Counted from the stretch's first letter, positions 1 to 8,710 are shown. The stretch is 64,000 nucleotides of DNA from UBA964 sp037444685 (GCA_037444685.1 JBBILX010000001.1:62001-126000); one strand, 5' to 3'. Translations and numbers: made by a program. The notes: generated by a model from the letters alone, not told the origin.

Positions 1-806
1 GATAGGCCGCGCAAGCTGCTCACCGTGTTGGGTTACGGACTCTCTGCGCTGACCAAGCCGGCATTCCCACTCGCGCCCTCAGCGGGCTGGCTCGTCGCGG
101 CGCGCTGCATCGATCAATGGGGAAGGGTATTCGCGATGCGCCGCGCGATGCACTGATCGCGGACATCTCCCCCGTCGCGCTTCGTGGCGCGAGCTTCGGC
201 CTGCGCCAGTCGCTCGACACTGTTGGGGCCTTCATTGGCCCGTTGCTCGCCATCGGCCTGATGTGGTTCACGGGCCACGACGTCCTTGCTGTCTTCCGGC
301 TGGCCGTCGTGCCGGCCACTCTCGCGCTGGCGCTATTGATATGCGCCGTTCCGGAACCGCAAAGGCCGGCGAGCGTGCAGAGGGCGCGTTTTCCACTGCA
401 TCGCGATGAACTGTGTCGACTCGGCCGGGGATTCTGGGCGGTGATCGCTGTGGCGTCCCTCTTTACGCTCGCGCGATTCAGCGAAGCGTTCCCGCTGCTG
501 CGGGCCGAGCACGTCGGGCTGCCTTTGCCGTGGATCCCCGGCGTGCTCGTCGTCGAACTGTTGTGTCTAATTGCTGCGGATCTCGTGCTCGCGCTTGGGC
601 AAGGTCTACATGCACTGGCTCTCGGCGTTGCGCTGTGGGGACTCCACATGGGGTTCACTCAGGGGCTACTCGCAACGCTCGTGGCCGATACCTCCCCGGC
701 TGAGATGCGGGGCACGGCCTTCGGGGTGCTCAATCTTGTCGCCAGTGTCGCGCTGCTCGCAATGGCCGCGCTGGGTCGCGTGCATGAATCGCCACCGCGC
801 CATTGA
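1..806 (+). pseudogene. MFS transporter, 5'-truncated by window edge and frameshifted
   Basis: Membrane transporter of the major facilitator superfamily, substrate unknown. Frame 1 from the window edge reads hydrophobic MFS sequence up to about base 117 (...RCIDQ). The family's next motif, GKGIR.APRDAL, continues in frame 3 from base 117, so about one base appears to be missing at 115-118. Later motifs (LRQSLDTVGAFIGPLL, TQGLLATLVADT, GTAFGVLNLV) are present. A loop and helix with the second G.LSDR.GR-type motif seems absent after GVLVVE (about 560), and the protein stops early, next to the convergent Lrp gene. Frameshift, internal loss and short C-terminus together suggest a dead gene; a sequencing error could explain only the first. 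Confidence 0.6.
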
Positions 807-807
807 G

Positions 808-1296
808 TCACCCGGCGCCCTCGCGGCCCAGCGGATACGCGGTGGTGCGTTTCAGCTCGCCGAGGTCGAAACTCGTCATCACGGAACGTACGCCGGGACA
901 GCGCAGCAAATGACGGTCGAGGAATCGCGTGTAGGCCTCCATCGACTCGACGACGACCTTGGCGAGATAGTCGTAATCGCCGCTCAGGCGCGCGCATTCA
1001 ACGATCTCCGGTCGCCTGCGCACGAGGTTTTCGAACTGCTGTGGCTCGCCGGAGCGATGCGAGTCGAGCGCAATGAACGCATAGGCCACGACACCGAGTC
1101 CGAGTCGCCGCCGGTCGAGGATCGCGACCGTGCGCTCGATGAAGCCCGCTTCCTTGAGCCGGCGCACGCGCCGCAGGCAGGGCGCCGGCGACAGATGGAC
1201 GCGCGCGGCGAGCTCCTGGTTCGACAGAGACGCGTCGCGTTGCAGCTCGTCGAGTATGCGCAGGTCGGCTTCGTCTAATGCGTCGCGGTCTCTCAT
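808..1296 (-). CDS. Lrp/AsnC family transcriptional regulator
   Basis: DNA-binding regulator of the Lrp/AsnC family, 162 aa from the ATG at 1296 (MRDRDALDEADLRILDEL). An upstream in-frame start would add 26 residues unlike the family. The N-terminal half is the helix-turn-helix (LSNQELAARVHLSPAPCLRR, then LKEAGFIER). The C-terminal half is the ligand-binding RAM domain (LSGDYDYLAKVVVESMEAY, then CPGVRSVMTSFDLGELK). It is divergent from hppD, with about 170 bp between them holding three copies of CCGATTG. The neighbourhood degrades tyrosine-type aromatics and proline, so an amino-acid-responsive activator or repressor of these genes and of itself is a reasonable inference. The effector cannot be told from sequence. 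Confidence 0.9.
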   Translation of the reverse strand: MRDRDALDEADLRILDELQRDASLSNQELAARVHLSPAPCLRRVRRLKEAGFIERTVAILDRRRLGLGVVAYAFIALDSHRSGEPQQFENLVRRRPEIVECARLSGDYDYLAKVVVESMEAYTRFLDRHLLRCPGVRSVMTSFDLGELKRTTAYPLGREGAG

Positions 1297-1330
1297 GAAT
1301 GGACCCACTGCGACCGGAACGCGAACATTG

Positions 1331-1402
1331 CCGATTGTCGGGCGATCTGGCAATCGGATTGCGACTTCCAGCATTCAGGGGAGTGATTTGGCATGCCGAT
1401 TG
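1331..1402. promoter_or_regulatory. Candidate Lrp operator: three CCGATTG copies
   Basis: CCGATTG occurs at 1331-1337, inverted as CAATCGG at 1351-1357, and again direct at 1396-1402, all between the divergent lrp-like gene and hppD. The first two form an inverted repeat with a 13-base gap. Lrp-family proteins often bind several phased degenerate sites in such intergenic regions; the assignment is inference. Confidence 0.4.
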
Positions 1403-1464
1403 CGCCATCCGGGCACTCCTGAAGCGTAAGCTGGGGGCCTCGGCGTATGCACCGGGAGGTGCCC

Positions 1465-2496
1465 ATGCACAATCCGATGGGAACGGACGGCTTCGAGTTC
1501 GTCGAGTACACGGCGCCCGATCCGCAGCGGCTGCGCACGCTGTTCGAGCGACTCGGCTTCCCGGTAGTCGCGCGGCATCGCGGCAAGGACGTCACGCTCC
1601 ACCGGCAGGGCGACATCCATTTCATCATCAATGCCGAGCCGCGCAGCTTTGCCCAGGCGTTTGCCCGTCAGCACGGTCCCTCGGTCTGTGCGATGGCGTT
1701 CAGGGTCAAGGACGCCGCTGCGGCCTATTGCCGCGCGCTCGAGCTCGGCGCCCAACCGGGACCCGCGACGGCGGGGCCGATGGAACTGAACATCCCTTCG
1801 ATCGTCGGAATCGGCGGGTCACTGATCTATCTCGTCGATCGCTACGGCGACCGCACGATTTATGACGTCGATTTCCGCCGCGTCGACGCGAGTCCCATCG
1901 AGGACGCCGGGCTCACGGTGATTGACCACCTTACCCATAACGTCCGCCGCGGCAACATGAACGTCTGGGCGGGCTTCTATGAGAGGCTGTTCAACTTCCG
2001 GGAGATCCGCTACTTCGACATCGAGGGCCGCAAGACGGGGCTGCTGTCGCGCGCGATGACCTCGCCCTGCGGCAAGATCCGCATCCCAATCAACGAAAGC
2101 CGGGACGACAGGAGTCAGATCGAGGAGTACCTGTCCGAGTATCGCGGCGAGGGCATTCAGCACATCGCCCTCGCGACCGACGACATCTACGGTACGGTCG
2201 ATCGGCTCGCTGGCCGCGGAATCCAGTTCCAGGACACGCCCGACACCTACTACGAGGGCATCGAGGCGCGCGTGCATGGCCACCGCGAGTCGCTGGAGGA
2301 GCTGCGTCGCCGCCGCATCCTCATCGACGGCAGCGCCGAGCAAGGCATCCTGCTGCAGATCTTCACGCGCAACGTGATCGGTCCGATCTTCTTCGAGATC
2401 ATCCAGAGGAAGGGTAACGAGGGCTTCGGCGAGGGCAACTTCCGCGCGCTGTTCGAGTCTATCGAGCTCGACCAGGAGCGCAGGGGCGTGATCTGA
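1465..2496 (+). CDS. hppD: 4-hydroxyphenylpyruvate dioxygenase
   Basis: Fe(II)-dependent cytosolic enzyme converting 4-hydroxyphenylpyruvate to homogentisate in tyrosine degradation. 343 aa from the ATG at 1465, chosen because GGGAGG (1454-1459) lies 5 bases upstream and the family begins at NPMGTDGFEF; an ATG at 1447 lacks this support. There are two vicinal-oxygen-chelate modules. The expected iron ligands are visible: H155 in VIDHLTHNV, H233 in IQHIALATDD and E311 in FFEIIQRKGN. The C-terminal gating region GFGEGNFRALFESIE is intact. It is followed 40 bases later by a VOC protein and an FAH-type hydrolase on the same strand. Homogentisate dioxygenase and maleylacetoacetate isomerase are not in the window. 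Confidence 0.96.
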   Translation: MHNPMGTDGFEFVEYTAPDPQRLRTLFERLGFPVVARHRGKDVTLHRQGDIHFIINAEPRSFAQAFARQHGPSVCAMAFRVKDAAAAYCRALELGAQPGPATAGPMELNIPSIVGIGGSLIYLVDRYGDRTIYDVDFRRVDASPIEDAGLTVIDHLTHNVRRGNMNVWAGFYERLFNFREIRYFDIEGRKTGLLSRAMTSPCGKIRIPINESRDDRSQIEEYLSEYRGEGIQHIALATDDIYGTVDRLAGRGIQFQDTPDTYYEGIEARVHGHRESLEELRRRRILIDGSAEQGILLQIFTRNVIGPIFFEIIQRKGNEGFGEGNFRALFESIELDQERRGVI

Positions 2497-2536
2497 GCAC
2501 CGCCGCGGACTTCGGCTGAACCGGGAGGGCAAGCGC

Positions 2537-3076
2537 ATGCGAATCCAGCGCATCCACCACGTCGCCTACCGTTGCAACGACGCGCGTGAGACCGTCGAGT
2601 TCTACCGCGACGTGCTAGGCATGCGCTTTCTGCTCGCCTTCTCCGAGGATCGCGTCCCTTCCACGAAGGAGCCGGACCCCTACATGCATGTATTCCTCGA
2701 CGCTGGCGGCGGCAACGTGCTGGCCTTCTTCGAACTGCCAACGCGGCCGCCAATGGCGCGCGATCCGAACACCCCGTCCTGGGTTCAGCACATTGCCTTT
2801 GAGGTCGAAAGCGTCGACGCGCTGCTCGAGGCCAAGCAACGGGTCGAGGCGCGGGGCATCGAAGTCATCGGGCCGACCGACCACGGTCTGTTCCAGTCGA
2901 TCTACCTCTTCGATCCGAACGGGCATCGACTCGAACTCGCTGCGAATGTCGGCACGCCGGAGCAGTACGCCCGCGCGCACGCCGTCGCTACGGCGATGCT
3001 CGAGGAGTGGAGCCGCACGAAGCGCGCGCCGCGACATGCCTCCTTCCTGCACGAGAAGGAACTGGGTTCGACATGA
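2537..3076 (+). CDS. VOC family protein (glyoxalase/dioxygenase fold)
   Basis: A 179-aa protein of the vicinal oxygen chelate superfamily, function unknown. Two beta-alpha-beta-beta-beta modules are visible: IHHVAYRCNDARETVEFY then HVFLDAGG...LAFFE, and WVQHIAFEVES then QSIYLFDPNGHRLEL. The usual metal-ligand positions (His, Glu, His, Glu) are all filled, so it is probably a metal enzyme. It sits between hppD and the FAH-type gene and overlaps the latter by 4 bases (ATGA), which indicates co-translation. A role in aromatic amino acid breakdown is inferred from context; glyoxalase, isomerase or extradiol dioxygenase activity are all possible. Confidence 0.8.
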   Translation: MRIQRIHHVAYRCNDARETVEFYRDVLGMRFLLAFSEDRVPSTKEPDPYMHVFLDAGGGNVLAFFELPTRPPMARDPNTPSWVQHIAFEVESVDALLEAKQRVEARGIEVIGPTDHGLFQSIYLFDPNGHRLELAANVGTPEQYARAHAVATAMLEEWSRTKRAPRHASFLHEKELGST

Positions 3077-4062
3077 AACTGGCGTCGCTGCGCGATGGCC
3101 GTGACGGTCGGCTGGTCGTCGTCTCGTCGGATCTCGAGCGCTGCATCCCGGCCGACGGGATCGCCGGTACGCTGCAGCAGGCGCTCGACCGGTGGGATCA
3201 GGTCGCGCCGCACCTGTCGACGCTGGCCGGACGGGCACCGACGCATGGCGTGCCGTTCGATCCGCACCACTGCACAGCGCCGCTGCCGCGAGCCTATCAG
3301 TGGGTGGACGGCAGCGCGTACGTCAATCACGTCGAACTGGTCCGGCGGGCCCGCGGCGCCGACATGCCGCCGTCGTTCTGGACTGATCCGCTCGTGTACC
3401 AGGGTGGCTCGGACGATCTGCTCGGGCCCTGCGACGATGCCGTGTTCGCCGACGAGGACTGGGGCATCGACCTCGAGGGCGAGGTTGCGGTCATTACGGG
3501 CGACGTTCCGATGGGGTCGACCCCGGACGAGGTTCGTTCCCGTGGCGACATCCGACTGATCGTGCTCGTCAATGACTGGAGCTTGAGGAATCTGATCCCG
3601 GCGGAACTCGCCAAGGGCTTCGGCTTCTATCAGTCGAAGCCGGCGACGGCGTTCTCGCCGGTGGCCGTCACGCCCGACGAGCTCGATGGGGCCTGGGACG
3701 GCGGACGCTTGCACCTCCCGTTGATCTGCAGTGTCAATGACGAACGGCTCGGGGCGCCCGCCGCAGGGGTGGACATGACGTTCGATTTTCCGACCCTGAT
3801 CGCGCACTGCGCAAAGACGCGCAATCTGTGCGCCGGCAGCATAGTCGGCAGCGGCACGGTCTCGAATCGGGACCAGCGCGCCGGTTCGGCCTGTATCGCG
3901 GAGCGGCGCACGCTCGAGCAGCTCGAGGGTGGTGCGCCGCGGACGCCGTTCCTGCGTGCCGGCGATCGTGTCCGGATCGAGATGCTCGATGCGCGCGGGC
4001 GATCGGTATTCGGCGCGATCGACCAGCGTGTCGTGATCCGGTCCGGGCCGCAGCGGAACTGA
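3073..4062 (+). CDS. Fumarylacetoacetate hydrolase family protein
   Basis: Probable fumarylacetoacetase, the last step of homogentisate degradation, giving fumarate and acetoacetate. 329 aa from the ATG at 3073, which overlaps the VOC stop codon (ATGA) and has GAAGGAA upstream; an earlier in-frame start would lie deep in the VOC gene. Recognisable FAH-fold segments are AYQWVDGSAYVNHVELVRRA, the metal-ligand region DWGIDLEGEVAVITGDV, LIVLVNDWSLRNL, and GFGFYQSKPATAFSPVAV. Near the C-terminus GSGTVSNRD and FLRAGDRVRIEMLD match the family. Its place directly after hppD supports the tyrosine pathway over other FAH-family hydratases, but substrate is inferred. Confidence 0.85.
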   Translation: MKLASLRDGRDGRLVVVSSDLERCIPADGIAGTLQQALDRWDQVAPHLSTLAGRAPTHGVPFDPHHCTAPLPRAYQWVDGSAYVNHVELVRRARGADMPPSFWTDPLVYQGGSDDLLGPCDDAVFADEDWGIDLEGEVAVITGDVPMGSTPDEVRSRGDIRLIVLVNDWSLRNLIPAELAKGFGFYQSKPATAFSPVAVTPDELDGAWDGGRLHLPLICSVNDERLGAPAAGVDMTFDFPTLIAHCAKTRNLCAGSIVGSGTVSNRDQRAGSACIAERRTLEQLEGGAPRTPFLRAGDRVRIEMLDARGRSVFGAIDQRVVIRSGPQRN

Positions 4063-4128
4063 CCGAGTGGCGGGACGCCGCGCGCCCGGTGTGAGATAGG
4101 CGTCTGCGCTCAAGGGGCTCGCCGCCAA

Positions 4129-7100
4129 GTGGATCCCGAGATCTCAGCTTCGATCGAGCGAGTCAGCGGAGTCCTCGAGCAGGACGAGGCGACCAGCGTT
4201 GCGGCGCTCGGCGTGCCCCTCGATGCGCAGCAGCGAGAACAGGCGCTGACGCTCGGGCGGTCGCTCGTGCGCGGTGCGCGGGCAAGGTCCAGCGAGCGGC
4301 CGTATCTCGACGCCTTCCTCGCGGAGTTCGGCCTCTCGAACGCCGAGGGCGTCGCGCTGATGTGCCTCGCCGAGGCGCTGCTGCGCGTTCCCGACGATGA
4401 CACCGCGGACCGCCTGATCGCTGAAAAGCTCGCGATGGGCGATTGGCAAGCGCATCGCGGCCGCTCCGACTCATTGTTCGTCAATGCCTCGACCTGGGCA
4501 TTGATGCTGACGGGTCGGGTCGTGGAGCTGCCTGACGAGGTCCGCAGTGATGCGGGCGGCTGGCTTCGCCGACTCGCGCGGCGTACCGGAGAGCCGCTCG
4601 TGCGCGAGGCGCTGCGGCGTGCGATGCAGATCATCGGCGGCGAGTTCGTCGTCGGGTGTACGATCGCGGATGCGCTCGCCCGCTGCCAGCGCGAGGCCGT
4701 GCTCGGGCTGTGCTCGTTCGACATGCTCGGCGAGGGCGCGCGCAGCGATGCGCAGGCACGACGTTACGCGCAGGCCTATGCCGGGGCGATCGAGGCAATC
4801 GCGGCAGCGACGCGCGACGCGCGCGCGGCCGGTGCGGGCCCGCATGCGGTACATTCGATTTCGATCAAGCTTTCGGCGCTGGAGCCACGCTATTCGCTCG
4901 CGCAACGCGAGCGCGTGCGCACGCGTCTGATCCCGCGCGCGCTCGAGCTCGCGCGGCTCGCGGCGCAGCATGGACTCGGACTCACCATCGATGCCGAGGA
5001 GGCGGACCGCCTCGAGATCTCGCTCGAAGTCATCGCGGCGCTCGCACAGGATCCAGGCACGCGGGCCTGGCCCGGGCTCGGACTCGCGATACAGGCGTAC
5101 GGTCGGCGGGCGCCGAACGTGATCGACTGGGCCGTCGAGCTTGCGCGCGACACGGGCCGACGCATGAGCGCGCGCCTCGTGAAGGGGGCCTACTGGGACA
5201 GCGAGATCAAGCGCGCCCAGGAACGGGGCCTAGCGTACTATCCGGTCTTCACGCGAAAGAGTCATACCGATCTCGCATATCTCGCGTGCGCGAGGCGCCT
5301 GTTCGCGGCAGGGGGTCACATCTATCCGCAGTTCGCGACACACAATGCGCACACGATCGCCGCTGTGATCGCGATGCGTCCGGTCGGCGCAGAGCTCGAG
5401 TTTCAGCGTCTGCATGGCATGGGCGTGCTGCTCTACGACGAGGCCCGACGCCAGTGTCCGGATCTTGCGCCCGTGCGAGTCTACGCTCCGGTCGGACCTC
5501 ACGCCGAGCTGCTCGCTTACCTCGTCCGAAGGCTGCTCGAGAATGGCGCCAATACCTCTTTCGTCAACCGCTTCATGGACGAGAGCATCGCGGTCGAGCA
5601 GGTCGTCGTCGACCCGATCAGCGTGACGGCGGCCGACGCGGCGAGCGGAGCGGCCGCGCAACCGCGGCTGCCGTTGCCTTCCCGCCTGTTTGGCGCCGCG
5701 CGGCTCAACTCGCGCGGCGTCGACCTGGGTCGCGGCAGCGAGCTGGCGCGACTTGCATCGATGGCCAAGCGCCGCTCACCTGAGCGCACCAACGGCGCCG
5801 TGCGCATCATGAATCCCGCCGATCGCCGTGACTGGGTTGGCAGCCTCGACTTCGCCGGTGCGCGCGAGGTCATCGAGGCCATCGCGACGGCCGCGGACGC
5901 GCAGCGCGCGTGGGATGCCCAGGGCGGTGCGGCGCGCGCAGAACTCCTGGAACGTGCCGCCGACGCGATCGAGCAGGCGCGTGCACGCTTCGTGCAATTG
6001 CTGGTTCGAGAGGCGGGCAAGACTCTGCCCGATGCCGTCGCCGAAATCCGCGAGGCCGCGGATTTCTGCCGCTACTACGCCGCCGAGGCAAGACGACTCT
6101 TCGCTGCGCCGCTGCGACTCGATGGGCCGACCGGCGAGCGTAACGAACTGTCTCTGCATGGGCGCGGCGTCGTCGCCTGCATCAGCCCGTGGAATTTCCC
6201 GCTCGCGATCTTCACAGGCCAGATCGTCGCGGCGCTCGCAGCCGGTAACACCGTGATCGCAAAGCCTGCTGAAAGTACGCCGCTCGTGGCGGACGCGCTC
6301 GTCGCATTGCTGCACGAGATCGGTGTGCCGAGGGAAGTGCTGCACAACCTGCCGATGGGCGGGCCCGAGTTCGGCGCGACCGCACTCGCCGATCGGCGCC
6401 TCGCCGGCGTCGTCTTCACCGGATCGACGCGCACGGCGCAGTGGCTCCATCGCAGGCTCGCCGAGCGCGAGGGGCCTATCCTGCCGCTGATCGCCGAAAC
6501 GGGCGGCATCAACGCGATGATCGTCGACTCGACGGCGCTGCCCGAGCAGGCCGTCGATGACGTGCTGACATCCGCGTTTGGCAGCGCGGGGCAGCGCTGC
6601 TCGGCGCTGCGGCTGCTCTGCGTACAGGATGAACTCGCCGATCGACTGCTCGAGCTGCTCGCGGGCGCGATGGAGGAGCTGCGTGTCGGGGACCCGGCCG
6701 ACCCGTCTACCGACGTTGGGCCCGTGATCAGCGAGACAGCGGCCGCCGCGCTCGAAGCGCACGTCGAGCGCATGCGCGGCTGCGCCCGAGTCCGCAAACG
6801 TCTCGCACTCGATCGACGGCATGCGCGCGGCAGCTTCGTCGCACCGACGCTGATCGAGCTCGACACCGCCACGCAGCTCGACAGCGAGCAGTTCGGCCCG
6901 ATCCTGCACGTCGTTCGCTATCGCGCCGATGCGGTCGATGCGCTGTTCGACTCGATCCGCGCCAGCGGCTATGCGTTGACGCTCGGCGTGCAGACGCGCA
7001 TCGAGGGCTTCTGGCGCGAGGTGTTCGAGGCAATCCCGTGCGGCAATGTCTATGTCAACCGCAACATGATCGGTGCAGTCGTCGGCGTGCAGCCGTTTGG

Positions 7101-7239
7101 CGGCAGCGGGCTCTCCGGAACCGGACCGAAGGCGGGCGGCCCGCACTACCTGCCGCGGCTTGCGATCGAGCGGACGCTGACTGTCAACACGACGGCTGCA
7201 GGCGGCAATGTGGAGCTGCTGCAGCGCGCAGACGGTTGA
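4129..7239 (+). CDS. putA: Bifunctional proline dehydrogenase / glutamate semialdehyde dehydrogenase
   Basis: Oxidises proline to glutamate in two steps: FAD proline dehydrogenase, then NAD aldehyde dehydrogenase. 1036 aa from a GTG at 4129. The N-terminal part is the PutA arm and alpha domain, followed by the PRODH barrel (RLVKGAYWDSEIKRAQERG; FATHNAHTIAAV). The ALDH domain spans roughly residues 560-1030, with FTGSTRTA, catalytic E790 in ETGGINAM, catalytic C824 in GQRCSALRL and the terminal PFGGSGLSGTGPKAGGPHYL. It lacks the N-terminal ribbon-helix-helix domain found in the about 1320-aa E. coli PutA, so it is unlikely to repress its own gene. The nearby Lrp-type protein is a candidate regulator, since Lrp-type PutR regulators are known in other proteobacteria. 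Confidence 0.95.
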   Translation: MDPEISASIERVSGVLEQDEATSVAALGVPLDAQQREQALTLGRSLVRGARARSSERPYLDAFLAEFGLSNAEGVALMCLAEALLRVPDDDTADRLIAEKLAMGDWQAHRGRSDSLFVNASTWALMLTGRVVELPDEVRSDAGGWLRRLARRTGEPLVREALRRAMQIIGGEFVVGCTIADALARCQREAVLGLCSFDMLGEGARSDAQARRYAQAYAGAIEAIAAATRDARAAGAGPHAVHSISIKLSALEPRYSLAQRERVRTRLIPRALELARLAAQHGLGLTIDAEEADRLEISLEVIAALAQDPGTRAWPGLGLAIQAYGRRAPNVIDWAVELARDTGRRMSARLVKGAYWDSEIKRAQERGLAYYPVFTRKSHTDLAYLACARRLFAAGGHIYPQFATHNAHTIAAVIAMRPVGAELEFQRLHGMGVLLYDEARRQCPDLAPVRVYAPVGPHAELLAYLVRRLLENGANTSFVNRFMDESIAVEQVVVDPISVTAADAASGAAAQPRLPLPSRLFGAARLNSRGVDLGRGSELARLASMAKRRSPERTNGAVRIMNPADRRDWVGSLDFAGAREVIEAIATAADAQRAWDAQGGAARAELLERAADAIEQARARFVQLLVREAGKTLPDAVAEIREAADFCRYYAAEARRLFAAPLRLDGPTGERNELSLHGRGVVACISPWNFPLAIFTGQIVAALAAGNTVIAKPAESTPLVADALVALLHEIGVPREVLHNLPMGGPEFGATALADRRLAGVVFTGSTRTAQWLHRRLAEREGPILPLIAETGGINAMIVDSTALPEQAVDDVLTSAFGSAGQRCSALRLLCVQDELADRLLELLAGAMEELRVGDPADPSTDVGPVISETAAAALEAHVERMRGCARVRKRLALDRRHARGSFVAPTLIELDTATQLDSEQFGPILHVVRYRADAVDALFDSIRASGYALTLGVQTRIEGFWREVFEAIPCGNVYVNRNMIGAVVGVQPFGGSGLSGTGPKAGGPHYLPRLAIERTLTVNTTAAGGNVELLQRADG

Positions 7240-7327
7240 CGTGCGGGGCGCGGTCGAGCGCGTCCGGCGCCGCTACGCCCTCATTTCTATCTGCTGACGG
7301 CGTGAACCCGGGCCCAACCCGGATTGG

Positions 7328-7660
7328 TCACCACGTTCCGCACTGCGTGACGCCGGGCAGGCACCCTGTCCAAGCCCCGCACTGGCCATTGCTGGCGATT
7401 TGTTCACAGTAGGCGCAGCAGACGATACCAGGCGCGATCGTGCGGCGATAGGGGACTCGCTTCTGGGCACCGACCACCGGGCTGGATTGCGGCTCGCGGC
7501 CACGAGCGGGCTGCCGAGCTTCGCCTTCGCCATTCTCTGAGGCGACCACTGTCGCAGAGCGCGACGCACCAATTTCTTGACGCGGAGGCTCGGCCAACGC
7601 GATGCCTTGCATGCAGCACCCGCATAGGGCAACGAGTAACAGAGTAGCGCGTATCTTCAT
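7328..7660 (-). CDS. Small cysteine-rich secreted protein, unknown
   Basis: A 110-aa protein I do not recognise. The ATG at 7660 has GGAG 6 bases upstream; a GTG one codon earlier is possible. Residues 1 to about 23 look like a signal peptide (MKIRATLLLVALC..., ending ALA before EPP). A low-complexity, charged middle is followed by a cysteine-rich tail, GIVCCAYCEQIASNGQCG then CLPGVTQCGTW, with six cysteines in about 30 residues. Spacing suggests disulfides or metal binding outside the cytoplasm. It stands alone at the edge of a region of gene relics and may itself be a remnant, although the ribosome site and signal peptide look intact. Confidence 0.5.
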   Translation of the reverse strand: MKIRATLLLVALCGCCMQGIALAEPPRQEIGASRSATVVASENGEGEARQPARGREPQSSPVVGAQKRVPYRRTIAPGIVCCAYCEQIASNGQCGAWTGCLPGVTQCGTW

Positions 7661-7808
7661 CACGATCTCCGTGGTCTGACCGAATGAGCGTGGACCGCCA
7701 GCGTTTCCAGACGGACGGTCTCAGCGCGGACGGTCGGGGGAAATGTACTGCGACCCTACTGAATTGGAAGATCGTCGTTGTGAAGTGGCTCACGTTTTTG
7801 GGCGCACT

Positions 7809-7934
7809 TTGCCGGTGCGACCGCTCTCTGAAGTCAGACGGGGTGAAGCGGCCCACCAGCGCCGCTGTCAGCGCGACGGCGAACACCATCGCGAAGTCGA
7901 AGAGCGTCGTCAGCGGCGGCATCCAGCGCAGCAG
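7809..7934 (-). pseudogene. Possible DUF2149-like membrane protein remnant
   Basis: The reverse strand here encodes LLRWMPPLTTLFDFAMVFAV followed by ALTAALVGRF, resembling the single transmembrane segment of DUF2149 proteins (NLFDVAMVFAVAL-type). From memory, DUF2149 proteins occur with ExbB/MotA-like and CobN-like proteins and TonB-dependent receptors, and a receptor remnant lies 43 bases away on the other strand. The flanking frame shows no further family features. The resemblance is short and could be fortuitous. Confidence 0.3.
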
Positions 7935-7976
7935 CGCCTGTTCGCGCGGCTCGGCCGAACCCCATAGGCCTCTGCG

Positions 7977-8444
7977 ATGCAGCACACGTCGATCGTCGGC
8001 GCCGAGTGCTGTGAGGAACAGTCGAGAGGTTTTCTCAACGGTGGTCGCAAGCCGGCGCTTCCCAATGGCGAAGGCAGCGCCTGGGGCGTGTATATTCAGG
8101 ACGAGATCGTAGTCGGCACCGATGGCCGTTTGGCGCTGATCCCGGGTCTGCGCCATGACGCGTACGGGCTAAGCGGGGATGCTTTCAGCGCGCGTAACGA
8201 GCATACCGAGACCTCTGCCAAGTTCGCCGCGCACTGACGCGCCACCGAGGCGCAGACGTTGTTCGGTTCATGTGGCGAGGGCTTCAACGAGCCGCTGCTG
8301 CGGGATATCTACCGTACCGGAGTGCATTGCCTGGTGCGCGTGAGTCCACCGCCACTGGTTTTCAACTCGCTGCAAGTGAACCTCACGCCGATCAACACGA
8401 CGCTGCTGAAGGACCTCGATCGCTTGAGACTCGACGGTATCTAG
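7977..8444 (+). pseudogene. TonB-dependent receptor remnant
   Basis: Frame 3 carries barrel sequence typical of TonB-dependent outer-membrane receptors of the haem/transferrin type: WGVYIQDEIVVGTDGRLALI, then PGLRHDAYGLS. After a TGA at 8235-8237 the same frame continues TLFGSCGEGFNEPLLRDIYR, then TGVHCLV, matching the (Y)G.GF..P...LY.SGVH barrel segment of the family. The plug domain, TonB box and C-terminal strand are missing and a stop interrupts what is left. It is a decayed fragment of about 150 codons of a protein normally 650-800 aa. Confidence 0.6.
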
Positions 8445-8710
8445 GCATCGCCTCCCGTCGTTCGTCTGCTCGGTTGGGCGGGCCTGCGCTATGGTCACCG
8501 CCGGGGTGACGATGTGTCGACGGGCACGCCTCTCCGCGATGCGCCAGGTGATGCCGGTCTCGGTGAACTTGGTTTGCGGACCGCGCCGCTCAGTACGACC
8601 GTTGGTTGGCGACTGACGCACGCTAAGGCGCAGCAGCGCGTACCCACGCCGACCGACAGGGCGGCGAGGCACGCGGTCCGCGACGTGTTCGTCAGGCTGG
8701 GTCGCGGAGG
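8445..8710. other. Intergenic, no supported gene
   Basis: About 270 bases between the receptor remnant and the acr3 stop codon. Short open frames exist on both strands but none has a recognisable motif, a ribosome site or coding-like composition. It is probably further eroded sequence. Confidence 0.4.
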
